Source: Hemerocallis citrina
Lineage: Eukaryota > Streptophyta > Magnoliopsida > Asparagales > Asphodelaceae
Reading direction: 5' to 3'
NCBI GenBank assembly: GCA_017893485.1
Contig: CM030367.1
Span: 140,447,089-140,511,088 of the forward strand
DNA: 64,000 bases
Part shown: piece after piece, positions 9,578 through 20,498 of the stretch
Layout: each line of letters begins with the position of its first letter
How positions within the stretch are numbered: the first letter of the stretch is position 1
The notes under the pieces: model-generated
What the model was told of the DNA's origin: nothing
The model's database searches: none
The model's input: the letters and a program-made list of their open reading frames with translations, nothing else
Made by a program: the position numbers and the translations under genes

Positions 9578-12090
9578 TCACCAAGGCCTCGCTGGACCAA
9601 TCCTTGGGGTCGGCAAGGAGGCACCATTTGGAGGATGGGGGCCAGTGAACGAAACAGATCGGGACCAAGACATCCAGAGCATTATCTTGTATCGTTGAAC
9701 CTCCAATTCCTTCTCTGCTATAACCTCGCGGAGGAAAGATTCAGACGAAGACCGTTGGGCAGAGGTACTAGCAACCGAAAATGGAGCTCCAGTGGGGTCT
9801 AGGTCACGGTCGGATAACAACTTCTTGAACCGCGCCAGCTCTACGCTGAGCCCCTTGGAAATTACTTGACGGTAGCCTCACGATCACGAGCCTCCTTACA
9901 GTCTTGAGCTAAAGCAAACTCCATCGCCAAGATCTTACCTTTCAATTGGTTCACCTCCGAGCCACCAAGGTCCCCCACCGGGGTCACTGTCATCTGCCAA
10001 ATGTCAGAGAAATATCACTCCGAGCCAAAAACACTTGGCTAAAAAATCAAGCCAGAAATTCATTCAAGTCAAGAGGTTCGGCCAAAAAAACTTTTCATTT
10101 CTCAAAAATGTAATTTTACAAAAAGTGTGGTGGCCAGTTCGCTGTCGGCTATTACAAAAAATGCAAAAAAAAACGAAATAAGGAAAAGAAACAACGATCA
10201 CTACTGCTATCCCACCTCTTCCTTGGCCTCTGTTTCGGGGAAGAGCTCGTCGTCCGCGGCATCGTCACCACCCCCGGGGGTCAGCGGGAGCTTAGGCACG
10301 ACCAGGTCATAGTGAAAGCTGCTCAGATCCAGCTCCGGATGAAAATGCTTGACATGCCGGATCGACCGGGCAAAGACCACATCCTGGGCCTCGATCACTT
10401 TGTCCATCCGGCCGTCCTTATCTCCTTCACGTGCGTGTCGGCCTCCTTCCTCAAGTCGGACATCCTTCTCATATAGGTGTCCTTCTGGTTTGCCAACTCT
10501 ACTCGAAGAGCCTGGATCTGGCCCTCGAGGGCCGTTTTCTCCAGCTTGAGATCTTTCGCTTCCCGCTCCCAGCGTTGGGTATTCCTATTCTTCTTCGCCA
10601 CCTCCTTCATGTGCAGCTTCATCAGCTGAGCGCCATCCACGTAGGCCTGCAACCGAGGGAGATAGACATAGAAAATGGGCCAAAAGTATGAACACGACCA
10701 ATTACCACATTACATGCAAACTGGCCAGAGCCTACTTCATGTACTAGGATTCGATGGTGTCGCACTTCCGTGCCTTCTGGTCTCGGGGCAGAGCGATATT
10801 CTCAACCATCTCGATGGCCACCGGCATATCCGAGATAGTATCCCCGATCTTAATAGCCCAGTTCGGCGCTCAGGGCTGCAATCCTCCCTTGCCAACGATC
10901 TGGCCGGCCATCAGAGCGACTGGAGGGAGTCCATCCTTCACTACCGCGGCAACCTTCTGGCTGCTGGAGCTGGGACCCGACTTCGAGCTCTTGTGTTTCT
11001 TCGGCATCGGGAGAGGGGTCTCCTCCACAACCCCCTCGGTAGGGGCTCTCCCATGCTTCTTGTGACCGGGTCGTTCGGCCTTCCCGGCCGCCTGTTTCTT
11101 TAGCAGAGCCCTCCTCACCGCAATCGCATCATCATCCATGTCTACAGAAAAGAAAATCACGTAAGATGAGCAAAAATAATTGAAAGAAAACTAGATAAAA
11201 AACATACTGATAGGAGTGGGGCTCAGTCCAATTCGAGCCAAGCGCCTCTCTGTCACGTTCGGCCAACCAATGCTATTGCCCGAACATATCTTCTCAATGT
11301 TCGCCCACTCCTCGGCCGTCAAGTCCGATTTACGAGGACCCTTCAGAATTGGCTTGTAGAATTCCCAAGCCGATGGTATCACCAATGAGTTCATGGTTCT
11401 GAATGATGAAATACTTCTCCTTCCACCATTTGATGGAGTCTGGGTGCCCGTGAACGACCCTTCTCCTTCATCTCGGCGAATTATAGTAGATCCCCTCGTA
11501 TTCGCCGGACGAGCTAAGGCCGAGGATCGCCCGAAAGTACTTCAGTTTCGGGCGGATCCCCCGCTCCGCACAGAGCAACGGGAACCACACTATCTACTTC
11601 CAGGAATTGGGCCTGTACTGCATAGGGCTAAGGGATGCCCAGTTCAAAACTTCCATAATGAAGCGGTGGAGCGGCAGCCGCAAACCAAAGGAGAAGGCAT
11701 TAACAGGGAACATGCAGAAGTGGGGCGCCAGTCTGTGCATAGGACGGATCCCGGGGATGGGGATCAGCAGCTCATACTCCTCACCGATGAAGTAATTCGC
11801 ACGGATGACAGGAAGGTCGTTCGCTGTAAGGACGGTCGGCACCCTATCCATAGCGATTTTTGGCCTACCAGGCGAGGAAGCCTCCACATCCTCATCAACT
11901 CCTCCCCTATACCGGAGCAACTCTTTGACATCGTCCGTATACATTCGGATAGAGCGCGGTTGAACCTCAAACGGGACCTCAAGGTTAACCGAAGGAGCCT
12001 CCTTGTCCGGGCTGTCCGGATAAACCCACTTCGTACTCTTACATCAAACTCGAGGACCCTTCGGGGGAGATGGCGTAGCCAAAGGGCCTA
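9578..12090 (-). pseudogene. Antisense spliced gene (aORF) of element A
   Basis: On the minus strand from about 12090: a domain resembling Pfam 'putative gypsy type transposon' (PF04195, by memory; MDRVPTVLTANDLPVI, FSFGLRLPLHRF), then a basic segment (KKHKSSKSG), a charged coiled coil (10395-10652, LEKTALEGQIQAL) and a C-terminal segment. Canonical GT-AG introns fit at 11142-11207 (66 bp), 10647-10713 (67 bp) and 9994-10215 (222 bp). B has introns of the same lengths at the same places. Each junction keeps the frame. Stops and frameshifts (for example TGA at 10870 and breaks at 11395-11590) make this copy dead. Antisense ORFs occur in Tat-lineage elements; their role is unknown. I infer a nuclear DNA- or RNA-associated protein only from the basic and coiled-coil segments. 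Confidence 0.8.
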
Positions 12091-14250
12091 AGTACTACGA
12101 GCACCCACCTAGCTTTTTCCAACAAAGCTACCTCTAAGTCTGGGCGGCTCGGCACTCGGCAAGTACTGCGAGCACCCACCTAGCTTTTTTCCAAAAAATC
12201 TACCTCTCAAGTCTGGGGGGTTCGACGCTCGGCAAGCACTACGAGCACCCACCTAGCTTTTTCCAACAATGCTGCCTCTCAAGTCTGGGGGTCTCGGTGC
12301 TCGGCAAGTACTGCGAGCACCCATCTAACTTTTTCCAACAAAGCTACCTCTCATTCTGGGGGGCTCGGCGCTCGGCAAGTACTGCAAGCACCCACCTAGC
12401 TTTTTCCAAAAAAGCTACCTCTCAAGGCTCGGCGCTCGGCAGTGACTTCGAGCACCCACCTAGATTTTGCCAACAAAGCTAACTCTTAAGGCTCGGTGCT
12501 CGGCAGTGACTTTGAGAACCCACCTAGCTTTTACTAACAAAGCTACCCCTCAAGTCTGGGGGGCTCGACACTCGGCAAGTACTGCGAGCACCCACCTAGC
12601 TTTTTCCAACAAAGCTACCTCTCAAGGCTCAGTGCTCGGCAAGTACTGCGAGCACCCACTTGGCTTTTTCCAAAAAATCTACCTCTCAAGGTTCGGCGCT
12701 CGGCAGTGACTTTGAGCACCCACCTAACTTTTTTCAACAAAGCTACCTCTTAAGGCTCGGCGCTCGGCAGTGACTTCGAGTACCCACCTAGCTTTTGCCA
12801 ACAAAGCTACCTCTCAAGTCTGAGTGGCTCGGCGCTCGGCAAGTACTGCGAGCACCCACCTAGCTTTTTCCAACAAAGCCGCCTCTCAAGGCTCGGCGCT
12901 CGGAAGCGACTTCGAGCACCCACCTAGCTTTTGCCAACAATGCTATCTCTCAAGTCTGGGGGGCTCGGCGCTCGGTAAGTACTGCGAGCACCCACCTAGC
13001 TTTTTCCAACAAAGATGCCTCTGATGGCTCAGCACTCGGTAGTGACTTCGAGCACCCACCTAGCTTTTTTTAATAAAGTTATCTCTCAAGTCTGGGGGCT
13101 CGGTGCTCGGCAGTGACTTCAAGCACCCACCTAGCTTTTGCCAATAATGTTACCTCTCATGTTTGGGGGGCTCGGCGCTCGGCAAGTACTACGAGCACCC
13201 TCCTATCTTTTTCCAACAAAGCTACCTCTCAAGGCTAGGCACTCGGTAAGTACTGTGAGCACCCACTAGGCTTTTTCCAAAAAAGCTACCTCTCAAAGCC
13301 CGGTGCTCGGCAGTGACTCCAAGCACCCACCTAGCTTTTTCCAACAAAGCTACCTTTTAAGGCTCGGCGCTTAGCAGTGACTTCAAGCACCCACCTAGCT
13401 TTTGCCAATAAAGCTGCCTCTCAAGTCTGGGGGGCTCGGCGTGCGGCAAATACTGCGAACACCTACCTAGCTTTTTCCAAAAAAGCTACCTCTTAAGGCT
13501 CGGCGCTTAGCAGTGACTTCGAGCACCCTCCTATCTTTTTCCAACAAATCTACCTCTTAAGGCTCGGTGCTTGGCAATGACTTTGAGAACCCACCTAGCT
13601 TTTGCCAACAAAGCTACCTCTCAAGTCTGGGGGGCTCGGTGCTCGGCGCTCGGCAAGTACTGCGAGCACCCACCTAGCTTTTTCTAGCAAAGCAACCTCT
13701 CAAGGCTCGGCGCTAGGAAAGTACTGCAAACACCCACCTGGCTTTTTCCAAAAAAGCTACCTCTCAAGGCTCGGCGCTCGGCAGTGACTTTGAGCACCCA
13801 CCTAGCTTTTTTCAACAAAGCTACCTCTTAAGGCTCGGCGCTCGGCAGTGACTTAGAGCACCCACCGAGCTTTTATCAACAAAGCTACCTCTCAAGTCTG
13901 GGGGGCTCAGCGCTCGGCAAGTACGGCGAGCACCCACATAGCTTTTTCCAACAAAGCTACCTCTCAAGGCTCGGCGCTCGACAGTGACTTCGAGCACCCA
14001 TCTAGCTTATTCCAACAAAGCTACCTCTTAAATCTGGGGGAGGTCGGTGCTCGGCGGTGACTTCAAGTACCCACCTAGCTTTTTCCAACAAAGTTATCTC
14101 TCAAGTCTGGGGGGCTCGGTGCTGGTAAGTACTGCGAGCACCCACCTAGTTTTTCTAAAAAAGCTACCTCTCAAGGATCGACCCTCGATAGTGACTTTGA
14201 GCACCCACCTAGCTTTTACCAACAAAGCTACCTCTCCAGACAAGGGGGCT
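12088..14250 (+). repeat. 64/72-bp minisatellite array of element A
   Basis: About 30 units are present, each with CGAGCACCCACCTAGCTTTT and CAACAAAGCTACCTCTCAAG. Two forms mingle. A 72-bp form carries AGTCTGGGGGG and GGCAAGTACTGCGAG. A 64-bp form lacks the G run and often carries GGCAGTGACTTCGAG. The array lies upstream of the antisense gene and downstream of sense pol. ORFs within it are repeat artefacts. Confidence 0.92.
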
Positions 14251-14640
14251 CGGTGTTCGGTGTTCGGTGTTCGGCAAGTACTGCGAGCGCCCACTCAGCT
14301 TCTCACTGAGGTTGCCTTACTCGAAGCTCTCCGAAGCCGACCCTAAATGCTCGGTGCTTGGTAAGTACGGCGAGCACCCACTCAGCTTCTCATTGGGGTG
14401 GCCTCACTCAAAGCTCTCCGTGCTGACCCTTAATGCTCGGTGCTTGGCGAGTACTGCGAGCACTCACTCAGCTTCTCACTGAGGTTGCCTCACTCGAGGC
14501 TCTCCGAGCCGAACATGAATGCTCGGTGCTTGGCGAGTACTGCGAGCACTCACTCAGCTTCTCACTGAGGTTGCCTCACTCGAAGCTCTCCGAGCCGAAC
14601 ATGAATGCTCGAAGCTTGACAGTGACAACGAGCACCCACC
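14251..14640 (+). repeat. Longer-period (about 88-bp) repeat block of element A
   Basis: About four units share CACTCAGCTTCTCACTGAGG and CTCCGAGC. They look like a derived form of the 64/72-bp unit, which still shows as GCTCGGTGCTTGGCGAGTAC. B has a matching block at 55855-56160. Confidence 0.75.
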
Positions 14641-14904
14641 TGGCTCCTCTCCCTAAGCTCCCCTCACAGAGCGCTCGGCGCCTGTCGGACAAAGTCGTCC
14701 CTCGGCCTTCGTCCCTTGACCTTCGCCCCTCTGTCTCGGCCCTCGGCCTTCGGCCTTCGACCTAAATTGCAGCCAGTTCTAATAAACATCCCTCAAGGAT
14801 TCAGAGCAACAAATTTTCACCAAATACTCCCTTTCTCTCTTCCCACAAAGACAGACAACTTCTACACGGCTGGGTTACACAGTCCTCCAAGAGTGGGGGG
14901 CTTA
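14641..14904 (+). other. 3' untranslated end and polypurine tract of element A
   Basis: After the repeats come a CTCGGCC-rich stretch and a short unique stretch. GAGTGGGGGGCTTA (14891-14904) then abuts the 3' LTR and is the plus-strand priming polypurine tract. B has the same tract before its 3' LTR. Confidence 0.75.
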
Positions 14905-15400
14905 TGATGTGGTATATATGACGTGGCCCAATCAGGGCCATCAGATCTCCTCAGATTTCGCTCTCCTGTGATCATCAGGTCAACAAGTCCAACAGGCTTC
15001 TGCCAACTCAGCCCCACAGGAAAATGGGTCCCACACAGCCCGTTAGGGTTGCAGACCCATTTACCCATACCTATAAATACCAGACCCCCTCCTTACTTTC
15101 AAAGGTGATCAATCTTTCTCCACCTAAACCCTAGCAACTGTTGTTTTCTCAGTGACTGACTAGATCGTCGGATGGCCTGTCTACGGGAACTCTCCCGGGG
15201 TCTCTAGGCATTGTGCAGGTCCGAAGATCCGAGCCGAGCTCCCAACATCCGTGCCGAGCTACGAGCCTTAGCCTATCTTCTGCTACTTCCGAGCTGGTCC
15301 TACAACCGGGGATCAAACCAACGTCAGTGTCGTGCCTTTCGCTTTAAAAATTACAAGAACTCACACCTGTTGCCCCCACCCCCAAAAACAAGCAGCATCA
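14905..15400 (+). repeat. 3' LTR of element A
   Basis: It is 496 bp, TGATGTGG to GCAGCATCA, with TATAAATA at 15072-15079. It pairs with 1369-1864. Confidence 0.95.
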
Positions 15401-16672
15401 GTTAAAATTTTTATAGAGAAAGATGATATTTTTATTCGTTCAAAACGTTTATTTTTTACTTTTAACAAAAAATAAAGTGGTTTAATTAATTATTTTAAAG
15501 AAGTCAGATGATATAGATATTTTTATATCATAAGAATGTATGAGTGTTCATTCGTGCATATAAATATATCAAATGAAATGAAACGAATGTAAAATAAAAT
15601 TAAGAGTTAGTAGTTTGTATGATATGTATATATATACATGACTTATTCTAATTAATCAAATGAATAATTAAAGAACTAAAACTGAAGTATAAAACATGTG
15701 GTGCGTATGTGTGAATCTCATCTTCAACCTCTCACCCATTCCATATGAACCCATCAACACATACGAGATTCAACTTTCATTCAACGCAAAAGAACATTTC
15801 TTTTTAAAAATTTCAAATTAATTTACATATGTTCCTGAGTAATAGATGAAATTAAAATGAAAATAAAGAATGAAGGAAAAGAAAGAGAGGGATACCCCCT
15901 CCTTTTGGTATCGGCCAAAAGAAGGGGGTCCCAAAGCTAGTGGTCGATGCCGGCAATGGAGGACAGCAACAGCTGTGGCAGCGGCAGGGACACAGGCAAT
16001 GACGGCGGTAACAATGTCAGAGGGGGCGATCGGGCTTAGGTTTGAATAGAGGTTGTCGGGATTGGATTGGATTGGAATGGAGTTCTCAGGCTTAGGTTTG
16101 AATAGAGGCTGTCGGGATTGGATTGGATTGGATTTGATTGAATGGCATTGGAGTGGAGCTGAGGTAGAGATGGAGGTGAAGGGTGCCTGTAGGTGGTGGA
16201 GAAGATGGGTTTCAGACGGTGGCAGTGGATAGAGTTATGTTATTGGGACTGTGATGATGATGAGAAAAAAGAACTGCTAAGTTAGGGACGTTTAGAATTT
16301 ATAGGTTTAGATTTTAATTGGATAGAGTAATGAATTTTGTGATTTTTGTTCCCCTCTAAACTTTTCTAAACCCTCTTCTGATCTTGGGCCCTGGGACGTC
16401 GCCCCGCCCGCCCGCCCTGGGTAGGGCCGGCCTTGGCGATGATCTCCTTAAATTTCGAAAATGGAAGCCTTTGCTAGCTTTGTGTGTTTTGATGAAGCAA
16501 GGTTCTCCCATCTGAATGTGGGCTAGTAAGATCATTTTCTTATGACTAGTATTCCCTACTGTTCTTAAAATCGATATATAAGAATGCAAAACATTAGAAG
16601 GAACCCAACGTGAGAATTTGGATATATGTACTACCGGTGCAACTGAGAGTTGGCAACTTTTTTTCCTTGGAT
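15401..16672. other. Intergenic DNA, no gene seen
   Basis: Most of this is AT-rich. A purine-rich part (about 15840-16250) holds a 56-bp tandem duplication at about 16034-16145 (GCTTAGGTTTGAATAGAGG twice, then GGATTGGATTGGA). A GC-rich transposon-terminus-like patch lies at 16378-16434. No supported coding region. Confidence 0.5.

Positions 16673-16707
<35 letters not shown>
16673..16707 (+). repeat. Uninterrupted 35-base poly(G) run
   Basis: Thirty-five consecutive G residues follow CCTTGGAT. Such a run is very unusual in AT-rich plant DNA. It could mark a true G-quadruplex-forming tract or a sequencing/assembly artefact. Confidence 0.95.
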
Positions 16708-16708
<1 letters not shown>

Positions 16709-16939
16709 TACAGAATGATTATAATCTGTCATGACATATATTTGCTTTTTGTAGACTTTGATTCTGTATTTCTTCAATGAAACACGTTCGGAGACTATCT
16801 TTACCAGACTAAAAAAGAATTGTTATGATAGTAATTAACATCCACAAAATACGACGATGATCACCTCAGTGTACAAAATTTAACAGCTTAATTAGATTTA
16901 TTTTCACTAAAAATAGAAAATCTACATCGATTGGCTTTT

Positions 16940-18051
16940 GCTTACCCTCATTTATATAGACTTGTTGTTTACCCTAATGCTATTGTTTCCTCTCTTTATA
17001 CTACTAACAGATTTGGTAAAATTTGGAATATCTCTATTCAAAGAAGTTATCTCTAGCTCAAACATATGATTTCAATGATATGCTTCATCTATTGAGTAAT
17101 TATGATTGGAAGTTTAGAAATAAAGTTAGATGGAGACGGAGTTCCTTTGGACTTTTATTGTGAATTTTTTTTTATAATTTCTTAAATTCTTGAGGAAAAA
17201 TTTTCTCTTTATATAAATTCATTTGGCAGAATATCGCTCCACTCAAAGTTAAAATTCTTATTTGGCTTACTATTCATAACAAATTTCTTACGGTGGATAA
17301 TCTTAACAAAAGAAACTTAGGTATGGGTCAACGCTATGTTCTTTGCTCTTCTGAGTCTGAAACTGCTGCTCATTTATTTATTAAATGTCATTTTGTTAGA
17401 AATATCTGGAACTTTTTAAAAAGCTTGAAATATTAAATTTTACACTCCTTCCATTAAATCATGATGGGGTATTTGGAGAAAGAAGAGAATCCGCTCTAAA
17501 CTTACACTTCATTGGGATATTCTTATGATGTCTTTAATCTGAGTTATCTGGAATGAGAGAAATAAGAGGATCTTTCAACAACAAAAAGTACTCTAATATA
17601 GTCAACATTCTGGAATCCATCTTACTTTTTACTCTTTTTGGACTAATATTCTACCACCTTCAACAACAACAAAAATATTCAATGATGTTAATGTTGCTAT
17701 TTCTTCATTTATTTATAACTTTGTGATTGCAGATCTTGTCTATGGTACAGCTATCTCTGATAATTCTGAAGCTAATAGTTCCCCTTTTCCTGGTTCCAAT
17801 GTTGTTCATGGGGATTCTATTATGGTTTCTGACACAGAAGTGTCTGCATCTGCGGGCTTCGAACTTCCGAATCATGAAAATGTCAATGTTGATGATGATT
17901 ATGCAGTATCTGATGGGGTGGCTGCTAATCCAATTTCTTCCACTCTGGACACTATTTCGGCTTTGTCGCAGTATGAACGAGAATATATTATGGGTATGCT
18001 GCTTATTTCTTCTCTTCAAGCTATATATGAAAGGAATGAGATTACTAATAA
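16940..18051 (+). pseudogene. LINE 3' relic with zf-RVT-like domain
   Basis: Translation around 17220-17420 gives APLKVKILIWLTIHNKF, then LCSSESETAAHLFIKCHF and IWN. This is the zinc-binding segment that follows reverse transcriptase in plant L1-type LINEs and related sequences. Upstream DNA (about 16960-17160) reads like the preceding linker but has stops. Downstream, 17723-18055 is open for 110 codons without recognisable domains. The RT core is absent. It was found by motif reading only and its borders are approximate. Confidence 0.65.
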
Positions 18052-18346
18052 CTAGTGTTACCCTGTGCAAATTGCACAGACCAAAATATCCAACACGATT
18101 ATTTGCAATCAAAGATTTCCCTTCGATTCATATTGGAAGTAATTATGTTTCTACAAAAAATATAATGATTATTCAAAGTTAAAAAAAGAAAAAGTATCAC
18201 TATTTACCAATTCTCACGGAGACCAAGATTGATGATAAATGCAATAGATCAAGAATGTCACATATCCAAGCAGAAAACCTGCAAAATCTCCCTTAAAAAA
18301 AAGAAGGTAAAAGTAAACAGTAAGAACTTAAAATGATAATGATTAG

Positions 18347-18347
<1 letters not shown>

Positions 18348-18411
<64 letters not shown>
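18348..18411. repeat. (TA)n microsatellite
   Basis: About 32 TA units without interruption. Confidence 0.95.
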
Positions 18412-18413
<2 letters not shown>

Positions 18414-18415
18414 CA

Positions 18416-18695
18416 GCAACTATAGTTTATTGTGTACCTTCTAAAGAAGACTTTGTTTAGCGAGATTCCTCTCGAAAGCCCTAATCATGGCTTCCTGTTC
18501 GACAACAAAAAGAAACAATTGTAAATTAGTTATATAGTTAGCTTAATATATAGATTAAAAATAATTGAAAAAAAAATTGAGCAACTATAGTTTGTTGTGT
18601 ACCCTCCAAAGAAGACTTTGTTCGGCGTGATTTCTCTCGAAAGCCCTAACCATGGCTTCCTATTCTACAACAAAAAGAAATAATTGAAAATTATA
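18416..18695. repeat. Direct duplication of about 115 bp, offset 165 bp
   Basis: 18416-18530 and 18581-18695 share GCAACTATAGTTT, AAGAAGACTTTGTT and CTCTCGAAAGCCCTAA. On the minus strand each holds an acceptor-like TTGTxG followed by an open stretch, so a captured exon may have been duplicated. The source gene was not recognised. Confidence 0.75.
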
Positions 18696-19065
18696 AAAAT
18701 AAATAAATCTGGGTTTAGGGTTAAAATTAGTGATAGGGTTTAGAGAAAGGGGGAGATTGCATATACCTTGGGTGTAAGGCAAGACACATAGAGAGACGGA
18801 ATCGTAGAAGGCGGCAGTGTGGGGTGCGGCAGAGAGGTGGAGGGCGGTGGGGTGCATCGGCAAGATGGAGGGTGACCGGGAGAGAATCATGGAGGCGGTG
18901 GCCGCGTGTGAGGCGACTCGGAGGGAGCTCGAAGGGGCGAGGGTTACGGAGGCGACTCGGGGCGAGGGTTTATGAGGATTTGGAATTTGAAAGCAGATCA
19001 ATAGGTGTGGAGGGGGGATTAGGTTTTTTTGTTGTTGTTTAAATTTTATTTTATGAAAAGAGTGC

Positions 19066-20249
19066 ATTGCACGTGTTAGTTTGCCTACTTTTGCTCTCCT
19101 TTCTCTATTTCAAAATAGAAAAAGGATAGAAGGGATAAACGTATTAGTATAATATATAGTTATAATCCTACATTCCTATAAATCACATATTCAAAAAATA
19201 GCTGCACTTTTAGAAATTATATCAAAGAAATAACATATGATAAAACTTGACCCATCTTCCATCTAATCCTACGCAACCACTATCTAAATGTCAATATGCA
19301 CAAAAGTAGTCCTAATCAATGTTGAATACATCAACTATCATAGTATAGCAATCTACATTTAGTCAATCAACTAATTTAAAAACAATCATAAACAAAAGGT
19401 GAAATATTTAGCTCAAGAAGAGGCCTAATCACCAACTTAATCATCCCCTGGTCCACTACCTCCTTATAAATTCTTCTCCAAAAACTCCCTCATCGAGTTC
19501 GAATTCATCCCCGTTGCATTCGCCTTCGACGCCGAGAACATCCTTGATGGATCCGTCTGGTACAGTGTCGGCACTTCTTGTACGGATCAAACCCCACAAT
19601 CAATGTCGACAACCCAAATGACCTCACCACTCCGCTCGGTGTGTACTTTTGCTACAACCTCGTAATATACTCGACCGTCATCGGATCCTCGACAGTCAAC
19701 TTGTGCGACTGGCACTCGATCCTCGCCCTATTGATGAGCACGCGTGCGTTGACCTTGAGCCCAGTGCAAGCTAGGGCGATGTGGTTGTCGAAGTTGACAA
19801 TTTTGAGAACATTTTTGAAATATATCAAAATTGGGATTATTAAGTTGATCGAAACCCTAACCCTAACCCTAAAGGTGAGACTTTTACCTGGAATGTTGTA
19901 GTGATTTCTTCTCAACGCCGAGGACAATGTTGTAGGAGCTGCGGACGCCGACAGTGGCGTTGCCCTTGCGGACGGCTTCGAGGGCATACTCGACTTGGAA
20001 TAGGTGGCCGTCGGGGGGACAAGACGGTGATTGCGTGATTGTAGCGGAATTAGAGGTGCTTCAATTTACCAGTTTTGAGATTGGTTAGGTTTTAACGACT
20101 ATTTAGAAGATGAGGGTTTTTTTAAGTTTTATTTTCTATAAATTGAGTACACAGAGTTAACACGTGTCAGTCTTTACTTTGACTCTCTTTTCTCTATTTC
20201 AAAATTGAGAAAAGAAAGACGGGATAGGCTTATTTGTATAATATATAGT
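19066..20249. repeat. Pair of about 90-bp direct repeats flanking the proteasome pseudogene
   Basis: 19066-19159 and 20158-20249 share CACGTGT, CTCTATTTCAAAAT and TATAATATATAG in the same order. They bracket the captured proteasome gene, as if two related elements lie head to tail. Confidence 0.6.
19395..20045 (-). pseudogene. 20S proteasome alpha subunit (PAD1-like) pseudogene fragment
   Basis: The parent gene encodes a ring subunit of the 20S proteasome. On the minus strand from 20045 one reads [30 protein letters not shown] and VEKKS, then CAG|GTAAAAG, which looks like a kept intron donor. After intron-like DNA with CCCTAA repeats comes [37 protein letters not shown] and EYITR. Later pieces in shifted frames give GLSTLIVGFDPY, NATGMNSNSMREFLEKN and IKLVIRPLLEL. 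The start codon and the last part are missing, and there are stops and frameshifts. Keeping the intron points to DNA-level capture rather than a retrocopy. The family call is confident; the exact subunit rests on memory. Confidence 0.85.
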
Positions 20250-20498
20250 ATAAAGTATAATAGGAACCCTTTGGTGGTGTTCGATCCTTGAGTTTTAGGG
20301 GTTTATTTTAGGATATTTTCTTGCTGTTATGCTATATGAAACTTTAATCTTTGTAGTTTCTTTGGAGTTCTCTCTAGTGGCATTCTATTTAGAAGCATGT
20401 AGCTTCTTTAACACCAAAGTGCTAATATGGGATTATGTTATGTACTGTTAAACTTGATTTCTTTTTTACTTTAATGGTATTTTTGGCTGAAATCCTTA

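Larger units (their letters stand above)
1369..15400 (+). mobile_element. Element A: Ty3/gypsy Tat-lineage LTR retrotransposon
   Basis: Two 496-bp LTRs (TGATG...CATCA) bound this 14-kb element. The flanking 5-mers are GTTAG (1364-1368) and GTTAA (15401-15405), one change from a perfect duplication. The order is LTR, PBS, gag, protease, partial RT, an antisense insertion with loss of the rest of pol, 56-bp array, antisense gene, 64/72-bp array, longer-period array, PPT, LTR. The Tat call rests on gag and zinc-knuckle style, the antisense ORF, 3' tandem repeats, and the second RNase H kept in sister copy B. The LTRs differ at many positions and every gene is broken, so this is an old, dead copy. 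Confidence 0.92.
18052..19159 (-). mobile_element. Helitron-like element, 3' end at 18052
   Basis: On the minus strand the sequence ends in a CTGTGC-AAATT-GCACAG hairpin (18063-18079), then GGTAACACTAG, followed by host T. This fits a Helitron 3' end. A matching end with a compensated stem lies at 57819. The 5' end is unsure: a repeated block ending ATAATATATAG (19066-19159, again 20158-20249) may mark it, but no clear 5' TC was found. The body has a (TA)n tract, a 115-bp duplication and minus-strand exon-like DNA (GTTGTAG acceptor at about 18668). Confidence 0.5.

Noticed and set aside
12088..14250. CRISPR-like look of regularly spaced repeats
   Set aside because: The units are contiguous tandem repeats without unique spacers, in a plant retrotransposon.
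17723..18182. Two overlapping ORFs of 110 and 151 codons after the LINE relic
   Set aside because: They overlap in different frames, have no recognised domain, and one runs across the Helitron-like terminus. I keep them only as part of the LINE relic region.
19852..19873. Telomere-like CCCTAA repeats
   Set aside because: Only about three units, in an intron-like part of the proteasome pseudogene. Such motifs are common in plant intron and promoter DNA.
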